Of a DNA stretch of 64,000 nucleotides, positions 21,201-30,115 are shown in pieces. The number at the start of each line of letters is the position of its first letter. The stretch's first letter is position 1. The notes under the pieces were generated by a model. It worked only from the letters and a program-made list of their open reading frames with translations. It was not told the origin of the DNA and made no database searches. Source of the DNA: Arion vulgaris (Eukaryota > Mollusca > Gastropoda > Stylommatophora > Arionidae). The translations under genes and the position numbers were made by a program. The stretch spans positions 22,086,733 to 22,150,732 of the forward strand of contig CM036764.1 of assembly GCA_020796225.1 (NCBI GenBank), read 5' to 3'.

Positions 21201-23360
21201 TAAATAAAATATGGACCTGCAAGTTATATACATGTAGTATTAAAACTAAATTACGAATTTTCAATTCAAATGTTGCATCAATCCTAACATATGCCAGCGA
21301 GAGTTGGAAAATGACTAAAGATATAGAAAGCAAGTTGAATGCATTTGAAAATAGATATCTGCGAAAAATAATGAATATAAAATGGAACGAATTCAGAAGA
21401 AGTGATGAAATTAGAGATATGTCTGGTCAACCACTAGTGACAACTGTTATAAGAAAGAGAAGATGGAGATATGTTGGGCACACCTTGAGGAGAAATGATC
21501 AACGAATATCAAAGCAGGCATTGAAGTGGGATGCAAAGGGTTCAAGAAAGAGAGGTCGACCCAAGGAGACCCTGAAGCGAACTTTGCTGAGAGAGGCAGG
21601 AAATATCGGTCTCAGTTCCATGGAGGAAATTGAGCTGGCTGCCCAGGATAGAGCGGTATGGAGAAATTACTTGCAGGCCCTATGTAACATTTTACTGATG
21701 CGAGAGGAATTATTATTATTAATTTAGTATATTTCTCCCACAGCCCTATATAGCCATGCGCTGATGAGCGCAGAAAGAAATCCAATTACCATTATATGGG
21801 AATGACTTTTATATGGGTTTGATGGAACACTAAACATTTTTCGAAATTTTACACTCCTCTATGAATCTGCAGCTATTTATTGATGTAAAGTGTTTATAAT
21901 AGTGATATTTCTTAAGGTTAAATTTAATTTGTGACATAATATAGCTTTGTTTTTGCATGTTGTGTTGTTTTTAAAATAAATTCTTCATGATCTAATTGAT
22001 TGATTGATGAATACTGGAATGCAAGGGCCAGTGACATGAGGGGGAATGATTGTTGGAACTTTCTACTTAAGCTCATCTGTCTCATTACTATAGGGAGCAG
22101 TGACTTCTCCCATACATGTCATTTGCTACATACAATGTTCCTTTTTTTCTCTCCTATATCCACATGAAGTTTGCACAACTGTCTTGGACATGTGTCTTCT
22201 ATTTATTCATAATACATAAGTTATTCTTATTTATTTAATTTCATTTATTTATTTCTCAAATTTCTGTGACATGTCACATTTTTTTGGGAAAGATGGTATC
22301 TAGTATTATATTTTCTGATCTTAAATAGGTGATTGGTTGCAGAGGTCCTATTGAAATCAACCCTAGGCTAACAATGACTAAAGAAAGTTCCATCACAGGT
22401 GTATCTCTCGGGTCAACTACTGAGGTAATTGTATTTCAGGCCTTAGTGGACTTACTTATGAGGGGATGATGTCAATGCATGCTTATTTTTCTACCTACAC
22501 TTTCAATGTGTCAATTTCAATGTGCTCAAATAACAATGTTTTCAGTTGCCAGACTAAGGTTGTTAGAATTTTGTAAAGAATGGTGCCGGTAAATTTTATG
22601 TTTGTTTTAATTTTATTTAGATTATATTAAAAAAATTAATATTAACAGCAGTTCTGCAGTCATTCTGTCTTTGCCAAAATAAAGTCATTAGAAGCTCTAT
22701 AAATAATAAACTTTATAAACAATAGGTTGGACAAACCAGTCCAACTGTTCTCTTTATATAGATAATCCATTTATTAATCCATAAACATTAAGAAAATTGT
22801 GAATGTATTCATGGTTTATTAACTGTTCACAAACTAGTAACACAACCATCAGTAAAGACATTTCCATTAAAAAAATGGTCAAATGTATGGTAAACTCAGT
22901 TTCACATCTATTTCTTGCAAAAACCATGATGATATATGTATGTTATATCATTTTCAATTGACTCTAACTAGTTTTCAGTTAATATAAAGTTGAAGGAAAA
23001 TGGAAAGTAATAGAAGAGATGCAAAATATAAAGCATCTTTAAAAAGGCTATATGTTGCTCCGATAACATCTTTTAAAAGATCTTGTGTAGGGAATCAGTT
23101 ATTACTATAGCAGCTATACATGTTTGAATATGCAAACCACTCTTTGTATCTATTGTTTTACTTGTGTACCCTTTCTCTTTACATTCTTTCAGCCTGACTG
23201 GCGAATAATGCATGCAGCCCTGGAAGCTGGTCAGAAGTCTAATTGGTTGAACCCGATTGTGGCAAAGGTGTACCCACTGTCAGAGGCAGCACAGGCCCAA
23301 AGAGATGTCATTGACAACACAGGAACTACTGGAAAACTAGTTATTGATGTTACAAAGTAA
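9179..23360 (+). CDS. CRYZ: NADPH:quinone oxidoreductase (zeta-crystallin), copy 2, complete gene in eight coding exons
   Basis: The product is a cytosolic NADPH-dependent quinone reductase of the zinc-free medium-chain reductase family, which reduces ortho-quinones. Eight exons with GT/AG borders give about 331 residues, close to the roughly 329 of vertebrate zeta-crystallin. In order: N-terminal Met-Arg-Ala-Ile-Arg start of the catalytic domain; Gly-Val-Asn-Pro-Val-Asp (exon 2); the nucleotide-binding Gly-Ala-Ser-Gly-Ala-Val-Gly across the exon 4/5 junction (about residues 159-165); Gly-Thr-Ala-Gly-Thr (exon 5); Glu-Met-Leu-Ser-Asn-Val-Asn-Leu (exon 6); Ile-Glu-Ile-Asn-Pro-Arg (exon 7); and the C-terminal helix (exon 8). 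Exon 5 ends in phase 2 while exon 6 begins in phase 0, so one base or a small exon is missing there. Everything else is in frame. An in-frame Met at codon 11 aligns with the usual family start. Confidence 0.92.
9636..10630 (+). pseudogene. Decayed tandem duplicate of the CRYZ exon 1 region
   Basis: This stretch repeats 8145-9420 in the same order but with dozens of small deletions. It has the retroelement piece (ATACTAAATTTCGGGCAGAA at about 9642), the GATAATTTGGCATTTGATTA block (10384), a broken exon 1 (ACAGTAAAATGAGCATGGAT at about 10415, then ATGTCCCAATTTTCCCC and AAATGAGG), and the following intron (CAATTGAATTTCTGCAA). The pseudo-exon has lost about a third of its bases and the donor, so it cannot be spliced into the product. 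The many short gaps could be real decay or a poorly corrected alternative haplotype in the assembly. Confidence 0.65.
10780..10985 (+). mobile_element. Retroelement 3' fragment, same family as 18588-21718
   Basis: Reads [11 protein letters not shown] and [10 protein letters not shown], matching the C-terminal region of the larger element in intron 6, with several deletions. It lies in CRYZ intron 1. Confidence 0.65.
11185..11265 (-). repeat. tRNA-derived SINE head
   Basis: On the - strand a B-box-like GGGTTCAAATCC follows an A-box-like GTGACTACGTGGTTATGCTG by about 30 bases. The rest does not fold as a normal tRNA cloverleaf, so it is a SINE head rather than a tRNA gene. Confidence 0.5.
11286..11765 (-). 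mobile_element. Non-LTR retroelement 3' end, inverted
   Basis: The reverse complement matches the 3' end of the elements at 30430-31335 and 39400-40300, including the stretch near TTGTCGTCACACTG and the (GAA)n tail seen here as TTCTTCTTCTTC at 11301-11316. Frames are broken. It lies in CRYZ intron 1. Confidence 0.6.
11766..12196. other. End of CRYZ intron 1
   Basis: AT-rich, ending in the poly-T/TTTCAG acceptor of exon 2. Nothing else is recognised. Confidence 0.5.
12197..12349 (+). CDS. CRYZ: CRYZ copy 2 coding exon 2
   Basis: Fifty-one codons in phase 0 between TTTTTTTCAG and AAG|GTTAAT. It encodes [14 protein letters not shown] and [11 protein letters not shown], the conserved GroES-like fold of the catalytic domain. 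Confidence 0.93.
12600..12860 (-). mobile_element. Retroelement 3' fragment, inverted, in CRYZ intron 2
   Basis: The reverse complement follows 43311-43560 closely (ATCCAGAAAGAACTCAAAAT, GATGGATTCAGGACGTGAC, GGGACATCTGGCCTAT). This is the region after the reverse transcriptase. It is truncated at both ends. Confidence 0.65.
12925..13060 (-). mobile_element. Penelope-like terminal remnant, inverted
   Basis: CAGTAAAACTACATAGTAAA and AGCATTTTGGCGAATAGGC followed by AACAAGCAA are decayed versions of the terminal arm and central motif of the Penelope-like element at 56520-58735. Confidence 0.5.
13085..13465 (+). mobile_element. Non-LTR retroelement 3' end in CRYZ intron 2
   Basis: Two overlapping frames give [21 protein letters not shown] and Arg-Pro-Arg-Lys-Arg-Trp, the standard C-terminal region after a non-LTR reverse transcriptase. 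A frameshift separates them. The 3' tail is (GAA)n at 13447-13464. Relatives lie at 23468-23949 and 55895-56265. Confidence 0.8.
13845..14430 (-). mobile_element. RTE-like element 3' half, inverted, in CRYZ intron 2
   Basis: The reverse complement of the family at 5740-6565, ending at GATCATCAGGTGCCGGC (13854). The order Ala-Lys-Ala-Ala-Phe region, then Phe-Phe-Gly-His region, then Asp-Leu-Trp-Arg ending is preserved. Frames are broken by indels. Confidence 0.65.
14431..14743. other. End of CRYZ intron 2
   Basis: Non-coding. It ends in the TTTATTTTAG acceptor of exon 3. No repeat is identified. Confidence 0.45.
14744..14907 (+). CDS. CRYZ: CRYZ copy 2 coding exon 3
   Basis: Starts after TTTATTTTAG and ends CG|GTAAGA, splitting an Arg codon (phase 2). 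It encodes Lys-Gly-Asp-Arg-Val, Gly-Ser-Tyr-Ala-Glu-Tyr and [12 protein letters not shown], the substrate-side loop and the first helix leading to the cofactor domain. Confidence 0.93.
15018..15165 (+). repeat. SINE 3' part in CRYZ intron 3
   Basis: The order CTGGGAGATAAAGACAG, GATGTTGACCACATTGTG, GATACAGGTCTAACACTAT matches the 3' part of the SINE at 44805-45065 (read on its own strand). The tRNA-like head is missing. Confidence 0.6.
15166..15905. other. Rest of CRYZ intron 3
   Basis: AT-rich intron sequence. I see no gene or clear repeat. Confidence 0.45.
15906..15957 (+). CDS. CRYZ: CRYZ copy 2 coding exon 4
   Basis: A 52-base exon between TTTTTCAG and GCT|GTAAGT. It completes the split Arg and encodes [14 protein letters not shown], the first half of the NADPH-binding glycine loop. 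Confidence 0.93.
16624..16772 (+). CDS. CRYZ: CRYZ copy 2 coding exon 5
   Basis: Starts after TTTTATTAG in phase 0 and encodes [18 protein letters not shown] and Phe-Asn-His-Arg-Glu. The only good donor is CAG|GTATAG at 16773, which leaves the exon in phase 2 (149 bases). The next exon begins in phase 0, so a plain join shifts the frame. Either one base is lost or gained in this assembly, or a microexon lies in the 1.1-kb intron. Confidence 0.88.
16773..17893. other. CRYZ intron 5, region of the phase conflict
   Basis: No retroelement is recognised. If the phase 2 to phase 0 mismatch between exons 5 and 6 is real, a microexon with length 1 modulo 3 should sit in this interval. I could not identify one by eye. 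Confidence 0.4.
17894..17989 (+). CDS. CRYZ: CRYZ copy 2 coding exon 6
   Basis: Thirty-two codons in phase 0 between TCTATAG and GTA|GTAAGT. It encodes [18 protein letters not shown] and Gly-Arg-Ile-Val, matching the family in the strand that positions the cofactor. Confidence 0.92.
18105..18205 (+). mobile_element. Short reverse-transcriptase fragment in CRYZ intron 6
   Basis: Reads [11 protein letters not shown] and Glu-Ile-Glu-Thr-Arg-Leu, which resembles the Phe-Xaa-Tyr-Leu-Gly-Ser block that follows the palm in non-LTR reverse transcriptases. Very short. Confidence 0.45.
18588..21718 (+). mobile_element. Non-LTR retroelement with endonuclease end and full reverse transcriptase, in CRYZ intron 6
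   Basis: Bounded by a perfect 14-bp duplication TTAATTTAGTATAT (18574-18587 and 21719-21732). The 3' tail is (ATT)n. 5' truncated: it starts in the last part of an APE-type endonuclease (Val-Ile-Gly-Gly-Thr-Ile-Phe, Asn-Gln-Ile-Asp-His, Gly-Ser-Asp-His-Asn-Leu). It then covers a linker, the reverse transcriptase from Glu-Val-Lys-Glu-Ala-Ile (20200) through Gly-Phe-Arg-Pro-Gly-Arg, Gly-Val-Lys-Gln-Gly-Cys and the catalytic Phe-Ala-Asp-Asp (about 20917-20928), and the C-terminal Lys-Arg-Gly-Arg-Pro-Lys region ending near 21690. Frameshifts and stops break it (near 20400, 20640, 20845 and 21110), so it is dead. A second element is inserted at 18802-19530. The Gly-Ser-Asp-His motif is the catalytic histidine region of APE nucleases. 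Confidence 0.92.
18802..19530 (-). mobile_element. Inverted retroelement nested in the intron 6 element
   Basis: Lies antisense inside the larger element, exactly between two copies of AATTTATGCATA (18790-18801 and 19531-19542). On the - strand an almost uninterrupted frame (19541 down to 18807) encodes the region after the catalytic palm: [24 protein letters not shown] and the Arg-Arg-Ala-Trp-Lys ending, with a frameshift near 19030. The 3' end is a (TAAG)n run (CTTACTTACTTA on the + strand). It is related to the inner element at 3705-4732. Confidence 0.9.
21733..22328. other. End of CRYZ intron 6
   Basis: AT-rich intron sequence ending in the TTAAATAG acceptor of exon 7. No repeat is recognised. 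Confidence 0.45.
22329..22424 (+). CDS. CRYZ: CRYZ copy 2 coding exon 7
   Basis: Thirty-two codons in phase 0 between TTAAATAG and GAG|GTAATT. It encodes [13 protein letters not shown] and Lys-Glu-Ser-Ser-Ile-Thr-Gly-Val, which align with the vertebrate protein. The preceding intron is 4.3 kb because of a retroelement insertion. Confidence 0.93.
22425..23192. other. CRYZ intron 7
   Basis: AT-rich. The last 90 bases align with the intron before the exon at 1057. No other feature is seen. Confidence 0.5.
23193..23360 (+). CDS. CRYZ: CRYZ copy 2 coding exon 8 (last)
   Basis: Fifty-five codons plus TAA after ATTCTTTCAG, encoding the C-terminal helix and strand ([13 protein letters not shown] and Gly-Thr-Thr-Gly-Lys-Leu-Val). 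Ten bases after the stop there is a strong donor, GGCAG|GTAAAA, suggesting an intron in the 3'-UTR. It is 97% identical at nucleotide level to the exon at 1057-1224. Confidence 0.93.
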   Translation, partial: PDWRIMHAALEAGQKSNWLNPIVAKVYPLSEAAQAQRDVIDNTGTTGKLVIDVTK

Positions 23361-23467
23361 CAAGAGGCAGGTAAAAATAAGCATATTTTTTTTTTTCAAT
23401 TATTAATTTTCACAGATGGAGTTTAATTTCCCTAGGAACAAGTAATTATTTACATTAGTAATTAGAA

Positions 23468-23949
23468 TTTTAAATGCAAACATGTCACCATGAACACAAA
23501 AAGAACAATGTTCAACACAATCTTTCTCCACACATTACGCTATCAGTGCCAAACCTATATGTTGACATCAAATGATAGAATAAAACTAGTCATGACAGAG
23601 ATGAAGTGTCTACGCAGAATGCTGGGAGTAACAAGAAGAGACAGATTGAGAAATGAAGACATTAGGAAAATAGTGGGTACAACATCAGTTTTTAACTTCA
23701 TCAAGAATAAAAAATTAAGTGGTTCGGCCGCATAAGTAGATTACCAACAGACAGTGCACCTCAAAGAGCAATGTTGTTTCGATACAATGGATACAAAGCA
23801 AAAGGCTGCTGGCCACGCAAAAGGTTGACCTCAGAGATAACAGAGGTGACGAAAGACACTATTTATGAATGGCACACAAGGGCTCGTTCTAGAAATCTCT
23901 TCTTATCCTGATGCTGTGAGGCAAAACAGGATTGGAGAAAAGAAAAAAA
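23468..23949 (+). mobile_element. Non-LTR retroelement 3' end in the CRYZ copy 2 3'-UTR region
   Basis: Flanked by a perfect 11-bp duplication AGTAATTAGAA (23457-23467 and 23950-23960). It encodes [15 protein letters not shown] followed by a frameshifted remainder, as in 13085-13465, and ends in an A-rich tail. It lies between the last coding exon and the candidate 3'-UTR exon, so within a probable 3'-UTR intron. Confidence 0.88.
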
Positions 23950-24472
23950 AGTAATTAGAAACATTTTGTGTATGTGCTTCCTTATAGAGTGTCGCCACAA
24001 AGAGGACTTTCATCTAAACCAATCCATATTAATTTGCAAGAGCTTGGATTGAAGTCACCAGAAAAGAACGGCACATGAGAAGGTTGATCAATCAACACCA
24101 AACTAGTACAGTTAGTCGCATGTGTGACGTCTGGTTGCAATGACAATGTAGGAAAGTGAGTTAAGTTTTTTGTCCTCAACTGTTGTTCCCACAGACTGTT
24201 TCATTTGAAATATGATCATCCATCATATTAATTAATTTATCTTTCCCTTGTAGACAAGTATTAACGTCATTTAGGTGGCTAGTTATATTGACCAGAAATG
24301 CGAGATATTTCAAATTTCTCCTAGCTATAATTTTAAAATATATGATTCAAACGACTCAAGATGTAATGTTCTTTTGGTGATATGTACAATAAAGTTAACA
24401 TTTATCATGGGCCTCGTGTTGGCCACCCTTGATTTACACTTTCTTATGTTATTTTCTTCTTTGTTTGCACAG

Positions 24473-24790
24473 AAATGAACACACTCTATGATGTGTCACA
24501 GATGAAGCTGTGATGTCTACACTTTTCTTTCTGACACATCTGTTTTGGGACCGTGTTTATCTTCAATCTCTACTCGCTTAGCCAGAATGCATTGATATAG
24601 CTGTTACCAAACTTGGAGGTATATTGATGACTTTTTTAACCCATCAGGAATATAATACTAAGACATAAGCAGTCAGTTTATGCCAGGATTTTCAAAATTT
24701 GTTGGAAAGTGTACTAATAATATTTATTGTTAAATATTGTAGGATTGTGTAAACATAAAATAATATAATAAATGCCAGTCAAAGTCAAGT
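24473..24790 (+). other. Candidate 3'-UTR terminal exon, CRYZ copy 2
   Basis: Follows the acceptor-like TTTGTTTGCACAG and contains AATAAA at 24767-24772. It would be joined to the donor at 23371 just after the CRYZ stop. It aligns along its length with 3049-3375. Transcript evidence is needed to confirm it. Confidence 0.5.
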
Positions 24791-25057
24791 GAGATTATAT
24801 TTAAATTAACTGTTTTTAAACATTTTTATTATTCAGACAAAGTTTAAATATATCAGCCAACTCATTGAATTGTTTACTAAAGTCACTGAGGTTTGTAAAG
24901 GTGTGTAGTATATTTAATTCCAATTTAGTGCCTAATACATTAGTGCCTAATACAGAAAGAACATTTCTGATTTGATCTATATACTTATCATTTGTATTAA
25001 ATATATTTGATATTTTACAAAGTATTTTACAAACAATTTGACTCAGTATTTCATTAA

Positions 25058-25359
25058 CTCTAATACTGCACTAAACCGCTTTACGACTGTTTTGAGAAAC
25101 AAATTTTAAGCAAGATGTCTTACAAAATTTGTTATAACTTTCTTACATTCAACAGCAGAGACAAACTGCATACACAAATGTGCGAATTGAAAGATCTATT
25201 ACAAACACCCACTTGCTGTATTTGAATTTTAAAATACACTTAAAGCATTAAAGTCCTCTACAATATATTAACAACTGGTTAGAACCATATGTCCGTGAAG
25301 TGGCTTTTCTAAATGGTAACTAACTTTAGGTCTGTCAGGTGGCATTTCATATTCTAGAG
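25058..25359. mobile_element. Short TIR element with TTAA target site
   Basis: Flanked by TTAA on both sides (25054-25057 and 25360-25363). The ends are inverted, CTCTAATA against CTCTAGAATA. The paralogous flank of copy 1 (near 4960) lacks this 302-bp block. TTAA duplications are characteristic of piggyBac-type transposons. No transposase is encoded, so this would be a non-autonomous copy. The inverted repeats are short. Confidence 0.55.
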
Positions 25360-25461
25360 TTAATGTTTTTGTACAAGTCTTTATCAGCATTATCGTATTC
25401 ATCACTGCCTTTTTAATGTTCTTCCAAATTTATGTACTTTTAAAATAAATGTAATGTTACT

Positions 25462-25704
25462 TATCAGTTATATGAGACTTAATCCTAGCACTCCGGACAC
25501 GTCCATAGCTTTCTCTGATCTCCGCCTCAACAAATCCAGCAGCCCAACATGCCAGTTCGATGTTGATTAATCAATATCTATGCCTATTTGGTATGTCATT
25601 CTTTTCAGGCTGCACCATTATTGACACCGTCTCTCTCAAGCTGGTCAGTGAGTGGAATTTACAGCCCTGAAACTCCCCTGTTCGGAAAGACTCATTGCGT
25701 TAAG
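25462..25704. mobile_element. 243-bp insertion specific to the CRYZ copy 2 flank
   Basis: Flanked by AATGTTACT (25453-25461 and 25705-25713). The corresponding copy 1 sequence (near 5055) is continuous. The insert is more GC-rich than its surroundings (for example CACTCCGGACACGTCC). The family is unknown. It may be a SINE. Confidence 0.55.
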
Positions 25705-25839
25705 AATGTTACTCATATGAATGTTCTATTATAGATTTCTGAACAAAAATTGATTTATCAGTATGTTCATACCAGATGTGTATAAGGAGTTTGGAATAAT
25801 ATAATACCAACTGAATACAGTTTAGACTAGTAAAATTGA

Positions 25840-26310
25840 TTGTCAATAGCAAAACATGAGTTATGGCAGTTTATATAGTCAGTGTTTTGACCAAAAAGGG
25901 CATTCAGAAAGTAGTGGACCTCATCGGTTTTCTCAGCTAATAAGGAAGAAAGAAAGAATCGTGAAATTTTGCACATTTCAAATATGGAATGTGCTGATTA
26001 TGTGTACCAAATTGCAGCACAATTCTCAAAATAACACGGCTGCACTAAACCGTTAAAATGAAGCAGGTTAGCAACTAGCACTGCAAGCAGCGAATTGTGA
26101 TTTGTATAGAAGAAAACTGTTGTGAACATTCACAAATGTCTCTGTGATGTGTAGGGAAGTCTTGCAGTTGATAAGAGTACAGTAAGTCGCTGGGTTTTAA
26201 GAATAAAAGAATCAGTGAGTGGGATATACAGAGCTGTGGACATCCTGTGCATTCTGCATTATGTCCTGTGTTTTTGCCTTCCCTTTTTTGTAACAAAATT
26301 ATTTTTTAAA
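25840..26310. other. Further insertion-like block in the CRYZ copy 2 flank
   Basis: Copy 1 and copy 2 flanks align on both sides of this block, but copy 1 has only about 60 bases here. It contains a GGCTGCACTAAACCGTTAA piece resembling the left end of the TTAA element at 25058. Its boundaries are not defined. Confidence 0.4.
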
Positions 26311-27090
26311 TGTATTTCTGTATTTTTGGAATAGCACTCCAGATTATGTAACAATCTGATATACTACAGAAAATGATTTACAAAGCTTTAAAACTTAATA
26401 AATGACTATCATTGTTGTTGGTTGCATTGCATATGCGCATTTATCATTGGTAATGCAGATTTTTACAGCTGTTATTATATAATAATAAAAATAAACTTTA
26501 TTATCAAGAATACATTTCTAGTTTGGTTTGTATTTGTTGTTACTTGTTTTTAAAAACACTATAAAATCCTATTATGGTAATCATTGTTGAAACATTGAAG
26601 TTAATTATTTCAATGTGCATTTAATTATTGTGTTACAGCAGATGTAACTTAGAATTTGTTTAACATGCTAGGGTTTACAATACTGGAGGTAAAGGTTGAG
26701 AGTGAGCGGACAAGAAAAAGACAGTGATATAATTGTGAGAGAAACATTAAGAGATGCACACAGAACAATTTGGTTTAACTCTTAGAAGTCTAGAACGCCA
26801 CACTAAGTGCAACTGAGTTTAGTGTTCTGGATGTTACATGAGCTGAACAATTACACTTTTTTATTTTTTTTATTAACATTTATTTATTGTACATTTTGCA
26901 GACATTACTTCATACAATACATATTAATATAAATAATTTGTTATCGTACACAATATTGTGGGACTTGGGTGCATCCCAACACCAATGAAGAAAACTCAAA
27001 ATACGCACTGTCATTCTGGAATGGTCGAAAAAATTAAACCGCACATATTATTTTATGCAATCTATTAGATAGTCTGCCAGAATAATGTAT

Positions 27091-27544
27091 CATCATCAAG
27101 TAGCTTGTCCCTTCCGGAACTTGGTTCCCTTGACAGCAGTCCTGAAAAACTCTGTTCTGTGCAAGTTGGCAGGCGTCAGCATCAGACATTCTCAAATCGT
27201 CAATGACATCTTGCACCCATAATCTTCTAGTTCTTCCTCTCATTCTTCTTCCAGGAACCATTCCTTCCAAAATTATTTTCTCTAGGCACTCATTGTCATT
27301 TGATCGTGTCCTAAATATTTAATTTTCTTTGTTTTTGTGCTCTTTAATAACCAACTTTTTAATATCAAGCTGTTGCAGAACAGAAGCGTTTGTTCTTTTC
27401 TCTATCCATGATATTCTAAGAGTACTCTTCTGTAGCATTTGCATTCAAAGGCATTAATGATCTTCTCTGATGCTTTGTCAATGTTCCATGTCTCACAACC
27501 ATATTTTGCAAGGGAAAAACGCAGGCTTTTAAACATGTGATTTT
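27091..27544 (-). mobile_element. Non-LTR retroelement 3' end, inverted
   Basis: Flanked by a 10-bp duplication AATAATGTAT (27081-27090 and 27545-27554). The reverse complement encodes Trp-Val-Gln-Asp-Val-Ile-Asp-Asp-Leu-Arg and an ending with Thr-Ser-Tyr-Leu-Met, with a (GAT)n tail. It is the same family as the outer element at 3582-4906. Only the 3' 450 bases are present. Confidence 0.85.
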
Positions 27545-27554
27545 AATAATGTAT

Positions 27555-28925
27555 ACACATTTTAATAGTAGATAAATTTGTATATCATCATCAAATGATA
27601 TATTCTGTCATAATTTTATAAAATTATAGTAGCAATGTGTACCATGAAGTTTTCTGAAAAAAAGATGTCACTAACATGACCCAGCACAAATATTAATTTT
27701 TTATTTAGATACATCATACTAAACATTGCTACTGTAATTTTACTCATCACCAATCGTACAGATCATGCTACAGATGTCTAAAACATTTCTACACTTAAAT
27801 CATTATACAAAAACAAACATTTAGACACACTCTATCACAAAAAATAATGCTGAATGTTCTTGAAAACTCTCAAAAACACACACAACTAGTTTGGACCAAT
27901 TACCCAAACAAAACTAGTAATGCTATATTTGACTATAACAATACTATCAGTTAGTTCATAGTTTCCATTGCTTGCCTTCTGCTGTAGTAGCCTGGTGGTC
28001 AAGAGTAATTATGACTTACTACAGGACCATGTGCCACTGAAGGAAAGAATGATGTGCAATTAATAACTGTGTAAACTTCAGCTGTGTCTATCAAGTCTTG
28101 AAAGGTTGTTTTTTCTGCTTACTGTTCTTTTCCTTCTTCCAGCTTAATATGATAGTTTATGGTGCATTTTCACTTGATAGATCACATTCTCCCAAGTGTC
28201 ACATATTTGATGAGAGACATCCTTTAACCTAAGTTGAGGTCACCTAGATGCTCTTTTCCTCTTGCTTATAAATGATATCTTTATGAGTGTGACTGTCTTC
28301 CATATGAAGAACATCGCTCAGCCACAACATGTGCTGTCTGAACATAGTGAACATGCTTAACAGTTCAGCTCTTGAAATGCATTTGACACTACATTTTCCC
28401 AGGAAATGTCAAGAGTGGAGCATAGACATCGCTAGTGAAACGTAATTAGTCTATTCATGTGTGTAGCGTTGGCTGATTATGCCTCAGTGCCATATGCTAA
28501 CAAAGCAAGTGTTGAAATCCTTGACTTTGGTCTTTATAGAAAATGATGTTTGATCTCAAAATTATACTGTATGAAATTGTAGCATAGATGAAACATACCA
28601 GGAAAAAAAAAGTGGGTGCTTAAAACAAGTGAGTCTGGTCGAAATGCAGATATTGCAGCCTTATTGTAAAATGGGGCAAACAGCATAACAAACACCATTC
28701 TCAATGCGGATAAAGAAGATACTCTCTAATAGTACCATAATTCTATGCAATCAGAATATTCTAAAAATACAAATACTGTAACACCAAAAATACTATATTA
28801 TTGTTGGATTTATCATGGAGAATGTTATATATTGATTGATTGTCATGTCAGAATAGTCTGCGTATTTTTTGGTTTATATTGAAATAGCACAAAATGGAAA
28901 TAACAAAAATCTTTTTAAAAAGTGT
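27555..28925. other. Intergenic, AT-rich
   Basis: No gene is identified. The stretch from about 27960 to 28580 is slightly more GC-rich and may be an old degraded repeat, but I cannot name it. Confidence 0.35.
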
Positions 28926-29039
28926 AATCAATGTCATTGCATATTGTGTTGTATGATAAAAGTCTTGAAATAAAAAAGAAGACAATGGATTCACCAGTTA
29001 CACAAGATGTTGAACAAGCTAAAGATACCCCCAAGAAAT

Positions 29040-29215
29040 GTTGTCATTTGTTCATACATGACGGAATATTGGGAAATAAAGTGTACGGTCTGCATTTGTC
29101 CTTGACAAACGGCACAGGATTCGTATCACAAAAAAAAGCTGTAGAATTTGGCCATGGAACCACACTTCCACAAAGATAGTACACTAACCACTATGCTATC
29201 GCAACTCTGAACAAG
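29040..29215 (-). repeat. Probable tRNA-derived SINE, degraded
   Basis: Read on the - strand, GCGATAGCATAGTGGTTAGT near 29206-29187 is an A-box-like head, as in the SINE at 44805-45065. The body is diverged. Confidence 0.45.
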
Positions 29216-29619
29216 CTAAAGATATTTAATGGTAATTCTTGTGTGATCACTTGTGGTACTGACAAAATAGTATCTCAATATCTGTTTTTAAAAATATATA
29301 ATTAGGACCTGATAAACTTATATTATATGGTCATCAACAGTACAATGACAGATCACGCACTATGAAGATATCAAGTCTTAGACCATTGTTTTAAAAAAAA
29401 ATATATTCATAGTGGTTACTGAGCTGACTCTCCAGGAAGACACATAGCAGCTCAGCCTCTCCGAAGCAGATATCAAAGAGTGTACATGATGACTGTTCCT
29501 GGGGTTAGATGGTTAAATATATTCCTCACTCTATCCTCAGATACACAGTTCTACACGTTTCATTCAAAAACTCCTTTACACATTCTGCATGAAGTAAACG
29601 TAAATAGCTCCTTTTCATT

Positions 29620-29870
29620 CCATGAGGTATTTTGGGGAATACGGTCTTAGGTTTGTATTTTTCTTTGTTCAACGGCACAGAATCAGTGATATGGTTAACA
29701 TCACACAAACCATCTTTACTTCTCATTATTTCTATGGTACTAGGTTGAAACAGAATCAATCTGAGAGCCATTACAGTCACAAACAAATCCCACTCCAACT
29801 GGGGAATTTGATCCTGAAACCATGTTTCTATGAAGCAAGTGCACTACCCACTAAGATGTTGTTAGTCTCA
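29620..29870 (-). repeat. tRNA-derived SINE
   Basis: On the - strand an A-box-like TTAGTGGGTAGTGCACTTGC is followed by the B-box-like GGATCAAATTCC. The remainder follows the SINE at 44805-45065, including the region encoding AACGGCACAGAATCAGTGAT on the + strand. Confidence 0.55.
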
Positions 29871-29924
29871 AAACATTGTTTAAATTTGGTATAAATTGTG
29901 GTGTCCTCATGGTAATCCGGATAT

Positions 29925-30115
29925 GCAGGTAACAAGATCCAAAGCCTTGAAAGTTTGGGAGTTATGTGGGATAAGGAGAAGGAGGATGTTCTTCAGTCTC
30001 TTGGCCACCTACTGTTGGATGAAGACACTAAAATTGATGTTGAATCAATTCAGTGATTTAAGGAGTTTGGAGTTACACATACAAGTAGAGCTGAATGCTT
30101 GAGGGCAGAGAGATG
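29925..30115 (+). repeat. Unnamed interspersed repeat, copy A
   Basis: Shares TTGGCCACC, then ACACTAAAATTGATG, then AGTGATTTAAGGAGTTTGGA in the same order with 46660-46860. The type is unknown. It could be part of a larger element. Confidence 0.5.
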
